The notes: generated by a model from the letters alone, not told the origin. 64,000 bases of DNA from Sapria himalayana (GCA_029783825.1 JAREIK010002450.1:62001-126000), one strand, 5' to 3'; positions 47,100 to 60,030 are shown, counted from the first letter of the stretch. Program-made: numbers and translations.

Positions 47100-49950
47100 A
47101 TCTCTACAACCTAACTTACTGGGCCTAAGTATTTCTTAGAATAGTATTTTCCGAGTTCCTGTTTAAGCTTGTTAAACTATACAATATTATGACTAATAAT
47201 TAGCATGTCATCAAAATACAATAAAGTATAAGTTGAAAATTACCTAATTAATGACTAACAAATACACATTGATCACAAGAGGTGTGTTGAAAGTCACGAG
47301 ACTCCAAATGAATAAAAATTTTTATACCACTGCTTATGAACTTGCTTACGACCATACAAATTTTTGTTCAATTTATATAAAATACATCTTTCTCTTCTAA
47401 TATGAATCTTTTAGGATGATCCATGTAGAGAGTCACTTAAAGGTTATCATGAAGTAAAATTATATTCACATCGAGATGATCAATTTGTAAATCCAATCTA
47501 ATAGTTAGACTTAAAAGTATTCAAATGGGAGACATATTCACTTTGAGAGAAAATATCTCATCAATATTGATTCTTTTTTTTTTTGAATAAATCATTTGAC
47601 AACTAACCAAGCCTTGTATCTCAGTTTGGGATCATCATCTCTAGATTTTTAGTCCAAAGAGTTATTTATTTTTTAAAGCTCTTATCCCTCTAGGTAAGAA
47701 TACTAGATCATAATTTTGATTGATATGAAGATACTCCCTCTTATGATCACTCTTTAGTGGTCATAAGAGATGTGCTCTTCTAATATCTCAAGCTCTTATG
47801 TATATTCTCAACTCAAACTGAAATGTATAATCAAGAACATGTAGGTCCTTCATAGTTCTAATTGGAATATGGTCCCTCACCTCCTCGACATGTATGTCAT
47901 ATGGCTCAAAATTATTAGAAGACTACTTAATTCATCTCCCTTGATCTAACTAATTTTAAAAAGGTACATATACCCGAGATATGAAAATATAAATCTTTAT
48001 AGGATCATTCTTCTCCCTACTTAGATGATTCTCATCCACTAAATAGTCATCTAGAAAATTATTATTCTACTTCAAACAAGTTTCATGGATATCAGGTCTT
48101 ATAGTTTATTTTATAATTTTTTGTCCATGACTAATGAAGATGCTTGGATGTGCAATATTATTGAGATTGATCATTCATCTTCTGGGATGTGAACTAAGGA
48201 TTTGTAGCCGAATACTCTCTAGTGATAATATGAGATGTATTTTTAGTCTAGATTTATTAAGAACATATCGTTATAGGGTAGTGACCAAGTGCATGTTTAT
48301 ACAATAATAGGCATAAATATAGTTTCTCCTCGAAATAATTTGGGAAGATACACACGAGAAATCATGCATTGAACTCTCTCATCAATAGTCCAATTCACCC
48401 TCTCAATAATATCATTTAATTAAGGGATCTTAGATGATTTTTTTTCATGTTTGACACCATGCGATGCACACCATTCCTTAAAATGACCTTGATATTTTCT
48501 TCGATTATCAAAATGCATAGAGATTAGTTTCAAACCCATCTCTCTCTCTCTCTCAATTATAGTGTGAAATCCTTAAAGAAAGAAGACTTAATTTTTAATT
48601 TTTAGTGTAAATGGCCAGAATTTCCTAGTGTGTGATTAACAATAAATATGACAAAATAATCAGTCTCGCCGAGTATTATACTTTGAATAAAGAAAATATT
48701 ATAAATAGATATGATTGAGGATATTTGATCTCCTTAATAGTAGAAAATAGTAAAAATGTACTATTTGACTGTTTATAGTGATACAGTCCATATACTCATC
48801 AATAAAGGATCCATGATCAAATGGAAAAATATTTATTCTAGCTAAAAATTGAAGTCTTTTCTTACCCACGAGATCAAGTCTCCTTTCCTAGAGACCAATA
48901 TATTTTTTTGATAATCTATATTTATCTAATCTATAAGTACTTATGTATGAGTGACATACAAAATACTTTTCTTATTAATCCTCACAATGGCTAGTGATCT
49001 CTTAGCCCATTTTCACTAACTATCATTGAAGTGACTCATGTATCTCATGTCATCTAGGATGCTTATGGACATTTGGTTCACAAGAATATCTGGCACTTAC
49101 TAGATATCTTTCAACATTTGCTAATATCCTATCTACATATGCATACAAATGCCTTTCATGCTCAAAATCTATGATATCTCAGTGCTTATAATATTTATAG
49201 TGTCACAATCATCATGTATGTATGTAATAAATTTGTTAATATATGAGATAATTGAAATGAAGTTCCATAATCAATAATCCAATCAATATTTTGAGATACA
49301 AGATTAGCTAAATTATCATTGTTAACTGGCATCAAGTTACCTGCCAATGTAATATTAGCCTCTATTTCGAGTCTATCTCATCTCATATGATATTGATGTA
49401 ATCTTTTCATATAATAGTAGTTTTTTACAAATGCTCCAACTTGTTATGGTGATAATATTTGACTGCTTGTATGTTTTGTGATCGACTTTCCTTTGGAAGA
49501 ATATGTTCTTCCAACTCCTATGTGTGCCTAGTGGTTCTCTAATCATGTCTCTCTAAAATAGGGATACCATGAGAATATCCTCCTTTCTCTTTTCTTATTA
49601 CCTCTTTTGATAGTAGGTTTTTCATGACAATATGGATTGAAATAACACATTTTGATGGTGACATGCTCAGAAAAATCATAAAGTTATCTTATTTATCTCG
49701 ATGTGAGCTTAGCGTTAGGCAAACAAAGAGCTCATCTTTCAAGAGCATCTTCATAGATGCAAGTTGATGTGAGATGATATCAGATTTTATCATAAAACTT
49801 TATGTTAATTGCAATCTAATAATCAATATTTTATTTCTAAATGTGTTTTTATCAAACATAGACTATAGTTTCTATTGGTTTAGTTGGAAGCTTGAATCTT
49901 AGACTTAATCTCAACGGGTAAAATGATTCTATTTTTTTTACTTTTTTCTC
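47100..49950 (-). pseudogene. Decayed copia gag-pol
   Basis: Minus strand: integrase at about 48290-48520 with GHFKEWCASHGVKHE, then LNDIIERVNWTIDERVQCM; RT at about 47290-47420 with LYKLNKNLYGRKQVHKQWYK (the [17 protein letters not shown] box); and LYFDDMLIISHNI (YVDD box) at about 47165-47215. gag should lie around 49.0-49.9 kb but was not resolved. RNase H is largely missing. Stops and frameshifts throughout. Confidence 0.75.
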
Positions 49951-50099
49951 TCAGATTTCTCTAGTGCAATATATCAGTTACTTACTCTACCCATCAATGA
50001 CTCAAATACACACCCACAAAGACACGCACACACACATACACCCACACACTCATTCATATGTACCGTCATGTCGACTTTTGTATATATGTGTGCATACAT

Positions 50100-50560
50100 A
50101 CTTCATATTTCACTAAACGCACATTTGACTAAGTTATAAAAAAAAAGAAAAATGGGTGCAAGAGCAAAACAACTACATATGAGAGTTGAAATGGATGGCA
50201 AAAGATTGAAACTGGATTACTTACAAAAAGTGCAACATACAACCCCAATTGCTCCATTAACTTCGACAAATAAACTCATGTTCGGAATAATGAGTTCATT
50301 TTTGTAGGTTCTGCTTGCTCAAGTTTACAGTTGTGGCTCCTGCGGTATAAAGAAGAAAAGAGGGGCGATGATAAGGTGCCTATTTGTTTTTATATATGAA
50401 TTATTGCCTTGTCATACTTGAATGTATCTATATCATCTTCTTCCTATTAAATGATTTGTTTTTTTTCTTTAATCATGATTTAGAGTGATCCTGTCAACTT
50501 CAACAAATCAATAGATCTTTCCACAAGTTGCTTCTCCATTTCAATCTAGAGAAAACTATC
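50100..50560. other. Unassigned segment inside the old copia element
   Basis: A GC-richer patch with an open plus-strand stretch (MDGKRLKLDYLQKVQHTTPI). It may be gag/leader antisense sequence or an unrelated insertion. No match was recognised. Confidence 0.3.
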
Positions 50561-51351
50561 AAGTTAAATTCATCTTCATCATCTTCTATTTTTGCATCAT
50601 TTCTTTATCAAACAACCAACTAAACTTTGGCTACTCACTTGCATCATTTCTTTATCAGTTCTTGTTATAGATTAGTAGTTGCAACTTTATTATCACATAG
50701 GGATTTGTAATGATAACAAAAATCCATGTCAACCACATATAAACCAAACAAACAAAAATATCTTAAATTTAATACAATATCACTATGCTGGCATTGAAAT
50801 AATCTAATATAAAATATAATAATAATGAATAAACTATATATCATATTGGTATCAATGAATGATCTCAATAAAATGTATGAGATTACTTTTTAGGTGGTGT
50901 CAAGAACCAATACTATGATATTAGTTGTTGGGGAAAGTTGGGGGGCTAGCGGTTAATTTAAAATCACTAAAAATATTAGAAATATATTTTATCTGACACA
51001 ACAGAAACTTTTAATTCAAAACTCTATTTAGATATTAGATTTAAATTTCTATTTTTAACAGTGCAGAGTTTAGTTAAATAAAATTCAGTTCATAAAATTT
51101 ATTTAAATTAAAATCAATAACCAAAATTTAGAATTTAAATGCACAATTCACAATTCAAAATCACAAAAAATCTAATATCACATTAATGCCCAAAGTTGAA
51201 TATACAATGTCAATATAAATAATGCTTCCTAACGACTTCTTCACATGTACAAAATTCTATAAAACAAACAATGCTCACAAATTATACAACCTAGAATTTA
51301 GAAATTTAGAACAATGATGTAAATCTAAGATTTTTGGAGAGAATGCTTAGT

Positions 51352-52574
51352 AATCATTTCATGTTATTCTTTAGGTTAAGTATTCAATTCATTGATTTTA
51401 TTTGACTAGGAATTCAATCACCTTTATAGTGTTAATTACTGGATAGAGGCAAATAATAAATTCAATAATTATATATATTTGTAGCACAACACATCATAGA
51501 ACAAAACTAGCAACAATTCTTCAGCAACAATAACAATTCAACATCATGTTCACAAAAAAAAAAAAATTGCAGCACACTTTGTACGTCTGAAAAAAGAATG
51601 CAGCCACACTTTGTTGTTTTTAAAATGTGTTTAATGGGGGCACTATCTCGTGGAATAGTCACCATGCGTGACTCTTTGGAAAAAATGGGAGTTTCCCTTT
51701 TTTCTAATTTTTTAATTTTTTTTTAATTTTAGAACATGAAAAATTATCTCATATTCATTGTCCACCATAGTCCACACTTGTAAAAAAACAAAAAAAAAAA
51801 ATAAAAAATAATAGTAACTATAAATTTGATTATGTAGATTTAAAGTAATGATTATATATTACAATTTTTATTTTAAAATAATAATAAAAAATACAAACCA
51901 AATAAAACTCAATCTATCCAATTCAAGAATATTCAATAATTCTAGTGGTGTATATAATTAATAAATTTAACATTACAATCATATTTTGACTCTAACCATC
52001 AAAGTTTAAGTTAGATGTAGTTTGAATTTGTTCTTTGTAGCATAACTAATTTTCATTTATTTCATTGTAGTATTGTAGAAGACATTTATTTATAAACCAT
52101 TTAATTGTGAAGTAATGAATGGGATGAAGTTACCCTTGGTATTATTTCTTTTTATATATTGAATATATGAGTGCCCCCATTACTAAAATACTAATTCTTG
52201 ATTTCAATTATCATTGTTAAAATGAAAAACACTTATCAGTATACAAATAATATAAATGCTACAAAATGACATGTACAACAAAGAAAAAAACAAAAATAAA
52301 TGGATAAACCCTTATTGACAATATAACTAATATCTGGTATTGTTTTTTGGTAGTAATTCTTAGTTTACAAGATTAGAGTTCTCCGATGAAGACTACATTT
52401 GACACAGAGCATGATAAATTATATATTCTTATCTTTATGATCAAGTATCTCATTAGTTATTTAAGTGTTATTGATCCATTATAGACTTGGTCACTTATCT
52501 CTGACCAAGTTGAGAACTTTAGATTCAACTAAAAAGTGTAAGGAGTGTCTCTACTTCAGGCTATTTCAAATATA
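51352..52574. other. AT-rich DNA, no gene seen
   Basis: Anonymous sequence with a weak repeat near 52482 (GACTTGGTCACTTATCTCTG) that has a counterpart near 20960. Confidence 0.4.
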
Positions 52575-52870
52575 GATTATTTCCAAGAGCTGCTGGAGCT
52601 TGACTACAAGCTTCTGGAGCTCACTGATGAGCTCTAGAAGCTCATTGAGATTGATGAATAACTTCAAGAGCTCGTCATAAAGCTCCAGAAGCTCCTGGAG
52701 CTTGACGACGAGCTCCAAAAGCTCGTTGAGCTCGTCTGGAGCTCAACCACTAGTTTCACGAGTTCCAAGAGCTTGATGGAGAGGGTGAGGTGCAAGGTGA
52801 GAGGGGAGAGAGGCAAGGAGCGAGAAGCTTCGAGCGAGGGGCTTCGGGCGAGGGGAGGAAAGAGTTTATT
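52575..52870. repeat. GAGCTC/AGCTCC-rich block
   Basis: About 180 bp of GCTGGAGCTT, AAGCTCCAGAAGCTC and GAGCTCGT words. A purine-rich tract follows (GAGGGTGAGGTGCAAGGTGA…GCGAGGGGCTTCGGGC). The same two-part structure is in the TIR element at 11920-12245. GTGCACCAAAACACAATTTG near 52931 resembles that family's right end; a left end was not found. Confidence 0.65.
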
Positions 52871-52950
52871 TGGTTCTGTTTTAATTTGTTAAGGGTAAAT
52901 TGAGATTACCATATTTGATGGGAGAGTTAAGTGCACCAAAACACAATTTG

Positions 52951-54160
52951 TTAAACTCTGCTACAATTTAGTGGAATGCACATGTAGCATGGAACCTTTT
53001 TTTTATAAACTTATTTATCTTATTTATTGCAATATTACATATTGGTTTAAATTATAGTGCCTTAATAGGACTTGAGATGGTATCTTTTACTTTATTGTAT
53101 ATATTCATAATTCTTTATCTCTTATGAAAGTAATTATTAAATATGTTTAAAATTTAACATTGATTGAATAATATTTATTCAAGTTTACTTTACATATATG
53201 TTATTGCATGAATATTCATTTTTTTTATTATTATTATGGATCAAACTTGGATGTTAAAAGACATAAGATCACAGGATAAGCGCCTGACTTTATTTTTGGA
53301 GTTTATCCTAAGACCTAAATTTGCACAAAAATTTAACTGAAAGAAAACTTATTTACTATCAGCATATTGTACTCTTTTGAAAATAAAGAAAAAGATAATT
53401 TGTTAATTATTAGTCACATTAAATGTCGGAACTTTAAAAATTGGAAGAATTATGTTTTAGAGTATGAGAGAAGTAAATAATTAATGACATGCATATTAAA
53501 TTTGCATAATTAATAGAAGTGATTTTGTAGTATATGTATTGAATTTAGTTATATGAGCGAAAGGGAATGGAGATACGCAAACATAGATGTCAAATTGTGT
53601 GAGATCTCATGTGTTTCATGAAAAATTAAAGTGGTGCAGATACTGAAGAGATGCAACATATAGAATTTGTTATTACAAACAAATATTCATTGCTCTTCTT
53701 CTTGGTCTTAATGGTGGTTAATATTGTCACCATATTACTTTCTTTCTCGCTTCATATCAATTGTTGGATTTGCTGGAGCATGCCTATAAGATCAATCATG
53801 AGATGATAGATAGGGCACATATTTATCATTTTTCTTGCAAGTAATTTCATTGTTATGCTTATTTTCATGTCTGTCACACGTATAAATGTAGCAAAATCCC
53901 TAAAATAATAATCTAGTTTTCATATTATTCCTAAATTTCCCTAGTAAGTATTATCATAGGTATGAAAAACAATAATACATGCAAAAATAGTATAAATTTG
54001 CACTAATAACAAAATATCATAAATATAAGATATCAAGCCAACTCATGGCATGGATTCATGGTGGACATAAATTGGACTGATCATCCATGAGAATGCCACA
54101 TGAATTATTGGGTGAATGTTGTTCATATATCTTGTAGTAATAATAATGTAATTGATCATT
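52951..54160. other. AT-rich DNA, no gene seen
   Basis: Nothing assignable. Confidence 0.4.
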
Positions 54161-54167
54161 AGACTAG

Positions 54168-54305
54168 ATGCATTTAAATCATCACTAATGCACTGGATCT
54201 CATAAGAATTCTAAAGTTAAACATATTTAGTCGTGATCACTACTGAAATGATTGACTAGTATGACAGTTTATCATATACATCTACCCTGAGATTGGTTGG
54301 GGGGG
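54168..54305 (+). repeat. Dispersed repeat, copy B
   Basis: See 13155-13295: ATTTAAATCATCACTAATGC, GATCTCATAAGAATTC and CCCTGAGATTGGTTGG in the same order. Confidence 0.65.
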
Positions 54306-54622
54306 GATTGGGAAGAGAATAAAAAAAATATTTAAAAAAAATAAATAAATCATTTGACTTGAGATCATCATGATTTCCTGTATGATGCATTAGTTACTTC
54401 AACATGATCAATTATCATTTGTAACAAGATGAACCATAAAGATTATGACTGAGTATGCCACAAATATCAAGATAAATATGAGTGATCAAGATGTGATTCA
54501 TTCCTCCTACATAACAAGAGGGATATCAAGGGTCCTTTCATAAAGTGAGAGTAAAGATGCACAACGATGCTCAAATGAGTCAATATGTGTTATTAAGTTC
54601 GTTTGATTTAACATTCTACTCG
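54306..54622. other. Sequence next to the young copia insertion, no gene seen
   Basis: Anonymous; it provides the left target site of the copia element. Confidence 0.4.
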
Positions 54623-54627
54623 AGTAT

Positions 54628-54829
54628 TGAAAGAATTGGTTTTCCTTTATCCTATTGATTCACCCGTAGGTAATATATATACAATATTACAAATGGCTAT
54701 AATATGGCAATTATACCATTGACCAAATCAGAATAGGTAATGGCTATAATATGACAATTATACCATTGACCAAATCAGAATATACCTATTCTAAAATAGA
54801 AGATTAGATATTCTAGTATTATCTTAATA
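54628..54829 (-). repeat. 3' LTR of young copia element
   Basis: Begins TGAAAGAATTGG on the plus strand and ends ATCTTAATA. It contains a 40-bp internal direct repeat (GGCTATAATATGGCAATTAT / GGCTATAATATGACAATTAT). In element orientation it is TA...CA, not the usual TG...CA. Confidence 0.95.
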
Positions 54830-54842
54830 CCCCCCCTCAAGT
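54830..54842 (-). other. Polypurine tract
   Basis: The minus strand reads TTGAGGGGGGG immediately before the 3' LTR. Confidence 0.85.
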
Positions 54843-57800
54843 TGGAGCATGGAGATCAAAAATGCCCAACTTACCAAGAAGATGCAGAAACTTGTGCTTG
54901 CCAAGAGTCTTGGTGAAGATGTCGGCAAGCTGATCATCAGTAGACACATGAGACGTAGAAATGAGACCGTCACGAATGACATCTCGCACATAATGACAAT
55001 CAACTTCAATATGCTTGGTACGCTCATGGAAGACAGGATTTTGAGCAATGTAGATTGCCGACTGACTATCACAGTATAAGCGCATGGCTGGCGAATGGGT
55101 GACACCCAAACTCACAAGCAAAGCTTTGAGCCATTTCAACTCTGAAGTGACGCCAGCCATGGAACGATACTCGGCTTCAGCAGATGACCTGGACACCGTA
55201 TGTTGTTTCTTGGTCTTCCAAGAAATCGGAGAAGATCCAAGAAACACTATCCAACCAGTAAGAGACCGTCTAGTCAAAGGACACGTAGCCCAATCTGAAT
55301 CGTACCAACCTGTGAGAGATAGCTCACAATCAGGGCAAAGAAGAATGTCTTGACCCGGACACCCTTTTAAGTAGCGAACCGTACGAAGTGCCGCATCCCA
55401 ATGATCCTGACGAGGGTGTTGCATAAATTGAGCCAAGATATGAACTGAATAAACCAAGTCAGGATGGGTGGAGGTTAAGTAAATGAGACGGCCCACAAGT
55501 CGTCTATACCTGTCAGGATTGGTGAGCAAAGGGCCTTTGGCGAGAGCCAACGTGTGATTCTGTTCCATGGGAAAGCCAACGGGACGAGACCCCAATAAGC
55601 CAGTTTCAGCAATAATATCAAGAGTGTATTTTCGTTGACACAAGAAAATGCCCTCTGAATTACGAGCAACCTCAATACCAAGAAAATACTTCAAGGCACC
55701 CAAATCTTTCATATGGAAACACGCGTGCAAATAGGCCTTGAAGCGGTCAACAGCGGAAACATCATTACCAGAAATAATAAGATCATCACCATACACAAGA
55801 ACATTAAGTTGTACCGATCCCTGATGTAGAGTAAACAGAGAATAATCTGAATAAGACTGAAGGAAACCATAAGTCTTCAAAGAAGCAGCTAACTTAGCAT
55901 ACCAGCACCGCGGAGCCTGTCATAGACCATACAAAGACTTCTTGAGACGACACACTAAACCAGGAGTGCGAATGGTGAAGCCAGGAGGAAGTTTCATGTA
56001 AACTTCTTCATCAAGATCACCATGAAGAAACGCATTATGAACATCCATCTGATGCAAAACCCAATTTTTGACCACTGCAACAGCTAAGAAGGCACGAACA
56101 GTGACCATTTTCGCAACTGGAGCAAACGTTTCATTATAATCAACCCCCTCAACTTGATGATTGCCCAAAATAACCAGACAAGCCTTAAGACGCTCGACTT
56201 CCCCATCCGCATGATATTTGATTTTGTATACCCATTTAGAACCAAGAGCCTTTTTATGAGGAGGTAAAACGGCCATGTTCCAGTTGCCATTAGCTTCTAA
56301 AGCAGCAATTTCTTTCTGCATAGCCTCGCGCCAACCTTCATCGTGCATAGCTTCATTAAAAGAATGAGGTTCAATGCCTGCAGTGATCGCTGCAAGAAAA
56401 ACACGGTGGCATGGAGAAAACTTATTACAATTCACATAATGTGTTATAGGATAAGGAGTACCTGAGGAGCTAGTAGAAGACGATGAACACTCAGATGGGC
56501 TCGAAGATTGTACAGTGTGGGTAACAAAGTCACGAAGTAGAACGGAGGGCCGCTTATCCTGCAACCCGCGCCCTAAGGCATCGGTGGAGGCAGAAGGAGA
56601 CAGAAGTGCAGGAGGCACAGGAGGCGATGTGGGATTCAGCACAATGTCAGTCCCAATAGTAGGGGCTGCATGATCATCAACCAAAGTAGACTCCGAGTCT
56701 TCCAAAAAATCAACATCAATCCTCGCATTAGAATCAGGTGGCGGCGAGGAATAATCTGACACTTGAGAAGTAGAAACAGTCTTGTAAAGAAATTCATTTT
56801 CATGAAACTTTACATCTCTGGAAACAAAGACGTCACCTGTCTGAAGGTCATATAATTTCCACCTTTTTTTCCATGCGGATAACCAATAAAGACACTTCCT
56901 ACTCCGAGGAGCAAATTTATCACCTTTGGCCTTTTGATTGTGGGCAAAAGCTAAACAACCAAAAATCTTAAGTTCATCAAACTCAGGTGCCTGGCCAAAG
57001 AGAATTTCAAAGGGAGATGTATTGTGGAGCAAACCAGAAGGAGTTCGGTTAATGAGATACACTGCACCAAGCACACATTCGCCCCAAAAAGTAATAGGAA
57101 GATTGCCTTGAAAAATCAAAGCACGTCCCACATTAAGAATATGTTGATGTTTGCGTTCCACACGACCATTTTGTTGAGGAGTCCCAACACAAGAGGTTTG
57201 AAAAAGAATGCCATGTGTATCAAAATAATCCAACATACATTTAAACTCTGTACCATTATCACTTCGTACTATTTTGACATGTGTTTTAAACTGGCGGGCA
57301 ATCACAGCAAAAAATGAACAAAAAACTTGATAAACTTGTGTTTTTGAACGCAATAGATAAACCCATACAGCTCTTGAAAAATCATCCACCAAAGTCAAAA
57401 AATAATGTGCTCCACACGAAGAGGGTATCTTAGTTGGTCCCCGTAAATCGCAATGAATAAGTTCAAGGATTCGACTAGCTTTACTATCACTAACAGGGAA
57501 ACTATCACGTTTTTGCTTTGCTTGAGGACAAACGTCGCATGCTTTATTCAATTTCTTTCTAGAAGTACTGGAAGAAATAGCCAGTACCAGCTTGACGACT
57601 CTATCAGACGGATGCCCCAGACGACGATGCCACAACTCGAAAACTAAAATCTCTGGAACCGTTACCGCACACACTGTAGGAGCCCGCCGAAAATAATAGA
57701 GTCCATCCTTACGTTCACCGGCTCCAATCAGACTCCCCGAGCGTAGGTCCTGTATAGCACATAAGGAATCAGTGAATTGTAAAAGACATTTAGAATCATC

Positions 57801-58135
57801 AATTAATTGTGACACCGAGATTAAGTTGCAATGGAACTGTGGTATAAATAAAACATGTTCAAGTATCAACCCATCAGTCAACAAAATGCGGCCAGCCTTA
57901 GTAGCAATGACATGCGCACCATTAGGTAACTCAACTGAACATCGCGAAATATGATGAGTATTCGTTAAACATGATTCAGTGCCAGTAACATGGTAAGAAG
58001 CACCAGTATCAATAATCCAAGGGAAAGGGGAGAACTCACCCATCATCTGATCATGCTGGCGATTATTTATCATATTCAATAAAATTTGAACCTGCTCCGG
58101 TTTTAAGTCAGACAAAGAAATGCTAGAGGACCCAT
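54837..58135 (-). pseudogene. Copia pol with one nonsense codon in RT
   Basis: Protease [16 protein letters not shown]-pre-integrase finger [14 protein letters not shown]…CDVCPQAK; integrase catalytic region with [16 protein letters not shown] and [11 protein letters not shown] (D, D, E); RT start [18 protein letters not shown] and [13 protein letters not shown]; then YGDDLIISGND as the catalytic box; RNase H with DSDWATCPLTRRSLTGW, SSAEAEYRSMA and QLADIFTKTLG. TGA at 55920-55922 falls in LYGL-stop-QAPRCWYAK, where the family has Arg, so a CGA-to-TGA change is likely. Otherwise the frame is open from about 58135 to the stop at 54837. Confidence 0.95.
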
Positions 58136-59122
58136 GAGGGAGGCCACTGAATCGGTCCCCCCACCAGCCACAGCATTGGCAGCCACGACTTTGGGCTGAT
58201 CACGAGGAGCAGTCGCAGGAGATGGTTGTGCATTGGGTCGTGCTCTGCCTTGGACTCCACAGTTCCGATCTTCCCACCAATCCGGATATCCAAGCTTTTT
58301 GAAACAAGTATTGTCATCATGACCCGATCGCTTACAAACAGAACAATACAATTTTGATTTATCGGGACGGGTAACACGAGCCTTGGGTCGTGTAGTTTGT
58401 AGAGCAAACGCATGGATTTCCTCCTTGTCCGCTCTATCTCGAGCAATACCCTGAGACTTCTCTTCCTGAAGACATGCTTGATACACACGATCGAGATCAG
58501 GTAAAGGAGAAGTGGACAACAAATTAGAACGTACCATTGCATACAACTCATCGTTAATGCCAATGAGAAATTGATGGAGTTTCTCCTCCTCCCGATCCGT
58601 AGCAAATCGACCAGAAATATCACAAGTACAATTACCACAGGCACATGCATGGAAAGGCTTGAGACGATCCAATTCATCATACAATCCCATCAAACGGGTA
58701 TAATAATCATCAATAGACATATTCGAAGTTTGCTTACAGTTGGTAATATCAGCCCTCAATTGTTGAAGGCGAGGACCATTGGCCACGCAAAACCGCTTCT
58801 CAAGATAATCCCAAAGTCATTTGGCTTCATCATGAAAAGGAATGGAGGCCGCCAATTTTGGATCAAGAGTCCGTGTGATCCATGAGACAAGCATAGAATT
58901 GACAGTGTCCTAATCGAGTTGTTTCTTCTTCTCCGTTGGTTTGGTGATTGTTTCATCAACAAACACAAACTTTCGGCGAGCTTTCAAAGACAACTTAATT
59001 GCACGTGCCCATGAAATATAATTGTCATTAGAAAGGATTACGTGAGTGATCATATTCCCGGGTTGATCTCCAGATCCAAGATAATAAGGAGAATGGGGAT
59101 CTATTTTCCCATCATCGGCCAT
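58103..59122 (-). pseudogene. Copia gag (UBN2-type) with two nonsense codons
   Basis: Start at ATG 59122 (MADDGKIDPHSPYYL). The capsid region has NYISWARAIKLSLKARRKF and, further on, LWDYLEKRFCVANGPRLQQL. The zinc knuckle CSVCKRSGHDDNTC fits CX2CX4HX4C. In-frame stops are TAG at 58910-58912 and TGA at 58817-58819; the same frame continues after each. The frame is left near 58120-58135, where the pol frame takes over (…[15 protein letters not shown]). Confidence 0.92.
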
Positions 59123-59225
59123 AATGAGAAGAATCGAAGAGAGAGGCTGATGATGATGGCTGATATTGATGGCCATAATGAGAAGAATCGTAGAAAGAAA
59201 ATAAATGGGTAAAAGCTTGCTAGGC

Positions 59226-59245
59226 TGCAAGTCCCTCCGATACCA
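59226..59245 (-). other. Primer binding site
   Basis: Directly inside the 5' LTR the minus strand reads TGGTATCGGAGGGACTTGC. TGGTATC-GAG is the copia primer site for the initiator methionine tRNA 3' end, with one mismatch in the usual TGGTATCAGAG. Confidence 0.85.
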
Positions 59246-59447
59246 TGAAAGAATTGGTTTTCCTTTATCCTATTGATTCACCCGTAGGTAATATATATAC
59301 AATATTACAAATGGCTATAATATGGCAATTATACCATTGACCAAATCAGAATAGGTAATGGCTATAATATGACAATTATACCATTGACCAAATCAGAATA
59401 TACCTATTCTAAAATAGAAGATTAGATATTCTAATAATATCTTAATA
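59246..59447 (-). repeat. 5' LTR of young copia element
   Basis: Identical to the left LTR except two positions near its end (TAGTATTATC versus TAATAATATC). Confidence 0.95.
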
Positions 59448-59452
59448 AGTAT

Positions 59453-59874
59453 CAAGAAATTAATAATTTGGACTATACAAACATGCCATGTTCCATGACT
59501 TATGCCCAATTTAGATATCGAGGACAATGAGATTCAAAATACACATTAATATTACCACATGCAAAGTATTGTTGAACAATGTCATTCTTATAACTTGGAT
59601 GACAATGATGCATTATCAGATATTTTTCATTTTTTAAATTTGAAAAGGGTTTTAATATTAAAATCAAAGTTATAACAACAAACTAAATCACATGCATGCA
59701 CCATAAATGAAATAAAATTTAATTGTTTAATTATTTAAGAGTCATTATTAAATTAGTGGGTTGGACTGTTCAAACCAAATTAACTTAAATATTTAGATTT
59801 AGTTAATTGAACGATTTGAGTTGGGTTTCAAAACAAATATATATATTTATTAAAAGAAAGAATTGGACTCAATT
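59453..59874. other. AT-rich DNA, no gene seen
   Basis: Anonymous flank of the copia element. Confidence 0.4.
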
Positions 59875-59949
59875 CATACATACATACGTGTATATATATA
59901 TACACATACATACAAACATACATACAAATATAAATAAATAAATAAATAA

Positions 59950-59983
<34 letters not shown>

Positions 59984-60030
59984 TTGTGTGTATGTATGTA
60001 TGTATGTATGGATGTATATATGTATATATT
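59875..60030. repeat. Compound microsatellite
   Basis: CATA, TA, AAATA, TG and TATG runs in series. A short CACGCGCGCG run follows at about 60125-60142. Confidence 0.92.

Larger units (their letters stand above)
46488..51351 (-). mobile_element. Old Ty1/copia element with degenerate LTRs
   Basis: Sequences at about 46488-46879 and 50926-51351 share, in order, GGGGAA near the start, ATGTATTTTGT/ATATATTTTAT, TTTAGTTAAATAAAATTCAG-like words, and AATTTAAATGCA/AATCAAATGCA. They are read as LTRs of about 400 bp. A pyrimidine tract GCCCCCCTCCCCTCTCTCT (46880-46899) fits the polypurine tract on the minus strand. CTATGATATTAG just before 50926 resembles the reverse of the copia TGGTATCAGAG primer site. 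Boundaries are approximate. Confidence 0.68.
54628..59447 (-). mobile_element. Young full-length Ty1/copia retrotransposon, inactivated
   Basis: 4820 bp with two 202-bp LTRs that differ at only 2 positions by eye, and an exact 5-bp target duplication AGTAT (54623-54627 and 59448-59452). The coding strand is minus. Primer site, gag, protease, integrase, RT, RNase H and polypurine tract are all present in copia order (integrase before RT). It is disabled by two stops in gag, a gag/pol frame change and one stop in RT. It lies outside ASL. Confidence 0.97.

Noticed and set aside
58123..58680. 185-codon minus-strand frame in the copia element
   Set aside because: Alternate-frame shadow of gag, which carries the zinc knuckle in the other frame.
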